The notes under the pieces are model-generated. The model searched no databases. It was not told the DNA's origin and saw nothing but the letters and a program-made list of their open reading frames with translations. A stretch of DNA of 64,000 bases from Cloeon dipterum (Eukaryota; Arthropoda; Insecta; Ephemeroptera; Baetidae): the NCBI RefSeq assembly GCF_949628265.1, contig NC_088789.1, positions 558,001-622,000 on the forward strand, in the 5' to 3' direction. A program made the translations under genes and the position numbers. Of the stretch, positions 58,978 through 64,000 are shown piece after piece (the stretch's first letter is position 1; every line of letters begins with the position of its first letter).

Positions 58978-60246
58978 ATGGCAGCGAAGGTGAAGGTCGA
59001 GTCGATCCTTCCGGCCGAGGAAAGCGACCTTTTGTCCATCAGGCCACTGTAAAATCTCGGATTCGCTGGGATTTTTTAGTCTAAAAATGTCTGATCTCTT
59101 CCAGGGGTGCTGGACAGGAGGTTGGACGATCTTGCATCATGCTGGAGTTCAAGGGAAAGAAAATAATGGTTCGTGTGACCTGAATTGTACGGCTGTTGAT
59201 TAATACTCTCCTCAGCTCGACTGCGGCATCCACCCTGGACTGTCCGGCATGGACGCTCTTCCCTTTGTGGACCTGGCGGAGGCGGACGAAATCGATTTGC
59301 TGCTGATTTCGCAGTATGTTACGTAATTTTCAACTGAATATTTTAAAAATTTGCTATATTTCAGCTTCCATCTTGACCACTGCGGTGCTTTGCCTTGGTT
59401 TCTGCAGAAGACGAGCTTCAAAGGGCGCTGCTTCATGACGCACGCGACCAAAGCCATTTACCGCTGGCTCCTTTCAGATTACATCAAAGTCAGGTACGGA
59501 AATAATTTAATAATAATTTATTTTTAATTAATTTTTGATCACAGTAACATAGCAGATGCTGTACACGGAGGCCGACTTGGAGAGCTCGATGGACAAAATC
59601 GAGACGATCAACTTTCACGAGGAGAAGGACGTGATGGGCGTGAAATTCTGGGCGTACAACGCGGGACACGTTCTGGGCGCGGCCATGTTCATGATCGAGA
59701 TCGCCGGCGTTAAGGTTCTCTACACTGGCGATTTCTCGCGGCAGGAGGACCGGCACTTGATGGCTGCTGAAATCCCCAATGTCCAACCCGACGTTTTAAT
59801 TACAGTATTTAATTTTAATTTATTTTGAGAGACGGAGGAATATTTTTTTTCTGAATCCAGGAAAGCACCTGCGGAACGCACAACGCACATACACGAGAAG
59901 CGCGAAGAGCGAGAAAACAGGTTCACCAGTCTTGTCAACAGTATTGTCACAAGAGGCGGCCGCTGCCTCATTCCTGTCTTTGCCCTCGAGAGAGCGCAGG
60001 AACTGCTGCTTATTTTAGGTGGGTCAAACGTCTAAAAGCCTGAAATTTTGGTGGCAAACAGCTTCAAAATGGACATTCGGGGCAGTCAATCAGCCAAAAA
60101 CTGTTGAAATTGACTTGATGAGTCCTTTCAGAAGTTTGACCCTCAGGTCATTCAATTTTAAATTCTGGAATGGTGTATTTTTTTGCTCGAAATGTTGCCC
60201 TTAATTTTTTAATAATTAATTTAGATAATTTCCTTAAACCGGGTTG

Positions 60247-60515
60247 TTTGGTATTCAAAAAGAATAGATGTTTTGCTGAATTTTTGATGTTCGTGAAACC
60301 GAAATGTCCGGCGTCAAAACAGCTGAAATCGGCAGCCGAAGAGGGGGGCGTAACCGATGGAATACAATTATGGCGCTCATAGGGGGCGTGGTGCGCCACC
60401 ATATTGTATTCCCTCGGTTACGCCCCCCTCTTCGGCTGCCTATTTCAGCTGTTTCGATGCCGGACATTTTGGTTTCACGCACATAAAAAAATCTAGTATT
60501 TTCTAACACCAAAAT
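60247..60515. mobile_element. Near-perfect palindromic MITE in CPSF3 intron 6
   Basis: Arms gtgaaaccgaaatgtccggc...cagccgaagaggggggcgta and their complement (tacgcccccctcttcggctg...gccggacattttggtttcac) meet around 60390. About 270 bp, GC-rich at the arms. High identity between the arms suggests recent activity or strong hairpin formation. Non-coding. Confidence 0.85.
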
Positions 60516-60554
60516 CCCAGACCGAAAAGCCAAAGGAAACATCTCTCATAGTGT

Positions 60555-60790
60555 TAAAACCCGCCAACAGATGGCGCCACTGTATACTTTCTTAATAAAT
60601 TCAATTTTAAGGCACTTCCGCAGTGATTTAAGACTCAAATCCTGCTACTGTGCATTCCTTCACTTAACATTCTTTCTTTAGACGTTCTGAAAACCAAAAT
60701 CAGTCCAGCAATTCGCCGTAGAAACGTCAGAAAACTATTTTGTTTAAATAAAAAAATATTTTCCAACGTTTCTATGGCGAATAAAAAATA
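60555..60790. mobile_element. Partial gaagcc-family MITE in CPSF3 intron 6
   Basis: Shares cagatggcg, ttctttagacgttctgaaaaccaaaatcag-type phrases and gccgtagaaacgtc with 12275-12644 and 43269-43467. It ends before the right terminus. It sits next to the palindrome at 60247-60515. Confidence 0.65.
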
Positions 60791-61739
60791 ATTTCCTGTT
60801 ATTCAAAATCAATTTACCCTGTAATAATTTTCTTGACAGATGAGTATTGGAGTCAGCACCCCGAATTGCACGACGTTCCGATTTACTACGCATCTTCTCT
60901 GGCCAAGAAGTGCATGGCCGTGTACCAAACTTACATAAACGCTATGAACGACAAGATCAAGAACCAAATCGCCATCAGCAATCCTTTCATCTTCAAACAC
61001 ATCTCCAACCTTAAAGTAATTGAAAAAAATATAAATTTAACCGTAAATTCCAATTATTTCTTCAGGGCATCGATCATTTTGAGGACGTCGGTCCTTGCGT
61101 GGTGATGGCCTCGCCGCCAGGAATGATGCAGACTGGTTTGTCAAGAGAACTCTTTGAGTCTTGGTGCTCCGACCACAAAAATGGAGTCAAAAATGGAGCA
61201 GGTGATTATAATTTAAATTTATAAAATAATAAAAATTGAATCATATGATATACATTTTCAAGGTTATTGTGTGGAAGGAGGAATTGTTTGGCAAAAATGA
61301 TTCTGTCCGAGCCGGAGGAAATCACGACCATGGCTGGACAGAAGGTGCCGCTGAAAATGTCGGTCGACTATATTTCCTTCTCGGCACACACGGACTACCA
61401 ACAAACCAGGGACTTTATCAAAATCCTCAAACCTCCTCATATTGTGCGTTTTGAAATGACTTAGTTTGGAGTAAAACAACGACTGATTTTTTTAGGTATT
61501 GGTTCATGGGGAGCAAAACGAGATGAGCCGCTTGAAGACTGCGTTAATCATAGAATTCGAGGTGGACCCTAAAAATAAGATGCAGATTTATAATCCTCGC
61601 AATACTGTGGCCGTTGAACTCTACTTCCAAGGAGAGAAAAAAGCCAAGGTACAGGGACTTTAATAAATTAATCTTTCTATGCATTAAATAATTCAGTATT
61701 GCAACGGCTGAACACTTATTGAAGTCCATTTGACGCGAA

Positions 61740-62680
61740 ATTTACCATTTGACGCGAGTCTAACCAACTTTGGTTTTTTACTCTACAAGCGATAGGAGCC
61801 AAGCTATTAATTTTTTAGGTCGAGAAAATGCGAATTGTGACATTTGCCAACTGTGGTTTTCGGGGCCTGGGCGGGGCCCTATGGGCCGCACGGCCTCGAC
61901 TTTAGTACCAATCGATGCCCCTTGGTATGGCGCGTCTGCTTGTGTTCGATTATCCAAAATCAAACCATTTTTAGATTTTTTTACGATTTTTTTTTTGGCA
62001 ATTGTTTGCAAAAATCAAAGTATTTTTATCGTGTTGCCCAATTTCCCGGATATGCTGCCTAGCTAACTAGTGTAAACAACGCGAAATTTACCTGGGAACA
62101 TTTTGACACCAAATACAAGCCGATCCAAATAAAATCCAAGAACTAGATTGATTTTAAAGTTTGAAAAACGTGATTTTTGAAATTTCTGTCCATAAGGTTA
62201 CATGGAAAATCGAAAATTCGCCATTTTTTCCGAACGGAGGAAACTTATATGATCCTACCAAGTCCATCGCACGTGTAGAACCACCGCTGGTCTGGAATCC
62301 GATTTTCAGATTTTTCGCGCCCATAGAAAAATTAAAATTAATTTTTTACGGTTTTTCAGCTTGACACAACGAAAATGGTTTTATTTTTCTTAAAATTCGG
62401 CCGTTCATCTGGTCGTTGACCACGACCCCTCATCTGACAAGTCTTGAGCAGGGCTTTTTCCTGCGGTACTCAAACAACCTTTTTCAGGGTACCCCGCGAC
62501 CTGAGATCCGCTCCCAAGCCGATTTTTAATGTTTTTTCAGTAATTTCGGGTACATTCGGCGATGCTTGGTAAACATTCGTAACCCTTACCCTTCACCGAC
62601 CTTCCTCAGGTCACGCGTCCTGAGTACTATTGCTTTCGTTTAATTTCGCCATCTCGAAGCCAATTATTGAATTTAATTAA
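61740..62680. repeat. Two dispersed repeats filling CPSF3 intron 10
   Basis: 61768-61845 matches 54636-54730. 62080-62640 matches 37901-38420 in the same orientation (aaaaacgtgatttttg, tttttcgcgcccatag, gaaaatggtttt, accgaccttcctcaggt). They account for most of the unusually long intron (61649-62688). Confidence 0.65.
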
Positions 62681-63572
62681 AATTCCAGGTGATGGGCACC
62701 CTGGCAGTTGAGCCGCCAAAGCCAGGAAACATTTAATCTGGAATTCTTGTCAAACGCAACTTTAACTACTTACTGCTGGATCCCGGCGACCTTGGAAGTA
62801 AATAAAACAATTACATTAATTTTTCTTAATCTAACGAAATTTTAAATCAGGGTATTCGGACATGGTGATCAGCCAGGTGGAGGTGGTGCAGCGGCAGAGC
62901 ATGCACTACAACGGGCCAATTAACCTGCTGCAGCACATCCTGACGCAGCTGGCTGGACCGGTCGAGTCGCTCGAGGACAAGAAACTGTGCATTTTCGGCT
63001 GCATCGATCTCACCCTTGTCGACAAATGCGTCACCCTTGAGGTAAAAATCATGAACTAATACTAGAAGGGTCTGTAAATTTATGTGTTTTCAGTGGATCG
63101 CGAGTCCAGTGAACGACATGTATGCAGACAAGGTGCTGGCGGCGGTTCTGCAGGCCGAGTCGGCGGAGGACGTGCCAAAAGCGATGCCGTCCGCGCCCTC
63201 CAAGATGGACAGGATGCACTTCAAGGAGTGCCTCATGGAGATGCTGCAGGACATGTTCGGCGAGGACTCGGTCCCCAAAATATTCAAGGGAGACAAACTA
63301 CATGTCACGGTCGATGGCAAAAAGGCAGACATCGACCTCGAGCACATGGTAATTTAATTAAAATGGGATTTTGTATTTTTTATAGAAATAGATATTGCAT
63401 GATAAGTTAATCTTAGCAGACCATTTTTTCGAATTCCACCTGAGTTTTAATTTCAAATTCCAATTCCGCAGGTTGTCTTGTGCGAAGAGGACGAGTTGCT
63501 GCAGCAAGTGGTGCAGACAGCCGTGTCCAAACTGTACAATTCTCTATCACCACCAAAAGTGGACACTTAACC

Positions 63573-64000
63573 TTAAAGGCCCACTTTGACGAAAATTTTG
63601 AGCACACGAATCGGTTCCTGAGGGTCGAATTAGGTAAATTTTGATATTTTTCCGACCAAAAAGTTCAGCGTGACGTGTGCGTAGCACTCGCGGAACTTTT
63701 TTTGCCGCCAAATAATATGAACCTTTTGTGCGCGAACTACGCATGCGTCAGATCTGGTGGGGCGGCCGGCCAGCCGACGCACATTATTTTCTCTCGCCGC
63801 TCGCTTGCTGACAAGATGCGAAGCACATATTTATTTCCCCCTCTCCATCTGCGTCCGCTGGCCGGCTGCCCCACCAGATCTGACGCATGCGTAGTTCGCG
63901 CACAAAAGGTTCATATTATTTGGCGGCAAAAAAAGTTCCGCGAGTGCTACGCACACGTCACGCTGAACTTTTTGGTCGGTAAAATATCAAATTTACCTAA
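63573..64000. mobile_element. Palindromic MITE after CPSF3, runs off the window
   Basis: Left arm from about 63573; the centre lies near 63795-63840. The right arm (tgacgcatgcgtagttcgcg ... cacgctgaactttttggtcgg) repeats the left arm as a complement and continues past 64000. The outermost sequence matches the MITE in the phosphatase intron at 52271-52642 (gggtcgaattaggtaaa). It begins within three bases of the CPSF3 stop codon, so it may supply the 3' UTR. Confidence 0.85.

Larger units (their letters stand above)
58978..63570 (+). pseudogene. CPSF3: CPSF3 (CPSF-73) locus with disabling changes
   Basis: Fourteen exons encode the pre-mRNA 3'-end endonuclease, a nuclear metallo-beta-lactamase/beta-CASP protein: 58978-59048, 59105-59168, 59216-59313, 59365-59493, 59545-59804, 59861-60018, 60840-61015, 61066-61201, 61263-61443, 61496-61648, 62689-62797, 62851-63041, 63094-63348 and 63472-63570. 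Family motifs are visible: [41 protein letters not shown] and a C-terminal domain. Four lesions are present. The frame does not carry into M-L-Y-T-E at 59556. A 7-bp tandem duplication (acgcaca twice, 59876-59889) shifts the frame. Exon 61263-61443 is two bases out of frame near 61285. TAA at 62734 replaces a sense codon before S-G-I-L-V-K-R-N-F-N-Y. An extra Pro also sits in A-S-P-P-G-M-M-Q. As an essential gene, this is either a duplicated pseudogene or bears sequence errors. Confidence 0.85.

Noticed and set aside
63122-63410. Overlapping Arg-rich frames in CPSF3 exon 13
   Set aside because: Out-of-frame readings of a GC-rich exon whose real frame (W-I-A-S-P-V-N-D-M-Y-A-D) matches the CPSF3 C-terminal domain.
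1-64000. Bacterial operons, CRISPR arrays, tRNA or rRNA genes
   Set aside because: No regularly spaced repeats, no operon-like spacing, introns throughout, and no cloverleaf or rRNA sequence recognised.

Overview
This is eukaryotic DNA, almost certainly from an arthropod and probably an insect. Genes have short GT-AG introns, intergenic DNA is AT-rich and full of small inverted-repeat elements, and two genes at the right end (a receptor tyrosine phosphatase and a CPSF3/CPSF-73 locus) are recognisably metazoan. I cannot name the species. There is no bacterial, organellar or CRISPR content, and I saw no tRNA or rRNA gene.

Region 1 (about 3.1-43 kb, all on the + strand) is a tandem array of 17 copies of one gene family. 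I call it SGL here, for 'secreted G-domain-like', as a working label only. Twelve copies look intact (copies 1, 4, 5, 7, 8, 9, 10, 12, 13, 15, 16, 17) and five are broken (2, 3, 6, 11, 14). Where intact and fully resolved, the gene plan is constant: a 5-10 codon exon 1; exon 2 of 28-42 codons carrying the hydrophobic signal-peptide core; and one exon 3 of about 1.05-1.25 kb, with both introns in phase 0. The products are about 400-450 aa, predicted secreted, with recurrent N-glycosylation sequons. The core has a hydrophobic strand followed by G-D-x-D-G-E-x-x-E-L-S-x-F-L, then V-D-N-x-T-G-V-L-I-I-D-x-P-x-F-D-E, a helix like A-F-x-H-K-L-I-F-E-K-A and a strand L-R-I-L-L-V-x-P-D. This order resembles a P-loop GTPase domain (G1, then the D-x-P-G-F switch), but the Lys-Ser/Thr of the P-loop is absent in every copy. 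The array may therefore encode secreted, catalytically dead GTPase-like proteins. That function is inference. The copies fall into a left group (1-7), a middle group with acidic C-terminal tails (9, 10, 12, 13), copy 8 in between, and a right group (15-17) with a C-x2-C...CC motif.

Region 2 (44.8-53.6 kb, + strand) holds a broken receptor tyrosine phosphatase paralogue (exon 1, exon 2 and second phosphatase domain only), then a nearly complete receptor tyrosine phosphatase. The complete gene has a signal peptide, novel ectodomain, three EGF-like cysteine modules, FN3-like segments, one transmembrane helix, an active-looking D1 domain ([10 protein letters not shown]) and a dead D2 domain (C-H-D-G-V-T-A-S-G). 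One single-base frameshift lies in its ectodomain.

Region 3 (53.6-58 kb) has a predicted minus-strand gene of seven phase-consistent exons (249 aa), which I do not recognise. Region 4 (58.98-63.57 kb, + strand) is a 14-exon CPSF3 locus. All its metallo-beta-lactamase and beta-CASP motifs are visible, but three frameshifts and an in-frame stop suggest a duplicated pseudogene or sequence errors.

Mobile DNA is abundant: 5'-truncated LINE fragments with target-site duplications, a hAT-type MITE with another MITE nested inside it, a 1.65 kb long-inverted-repeat element, several palindromic MITEs in introns of the phosphatase and CPSF3 loci, and a 1.3 kb segmental duplication in the SGL array.
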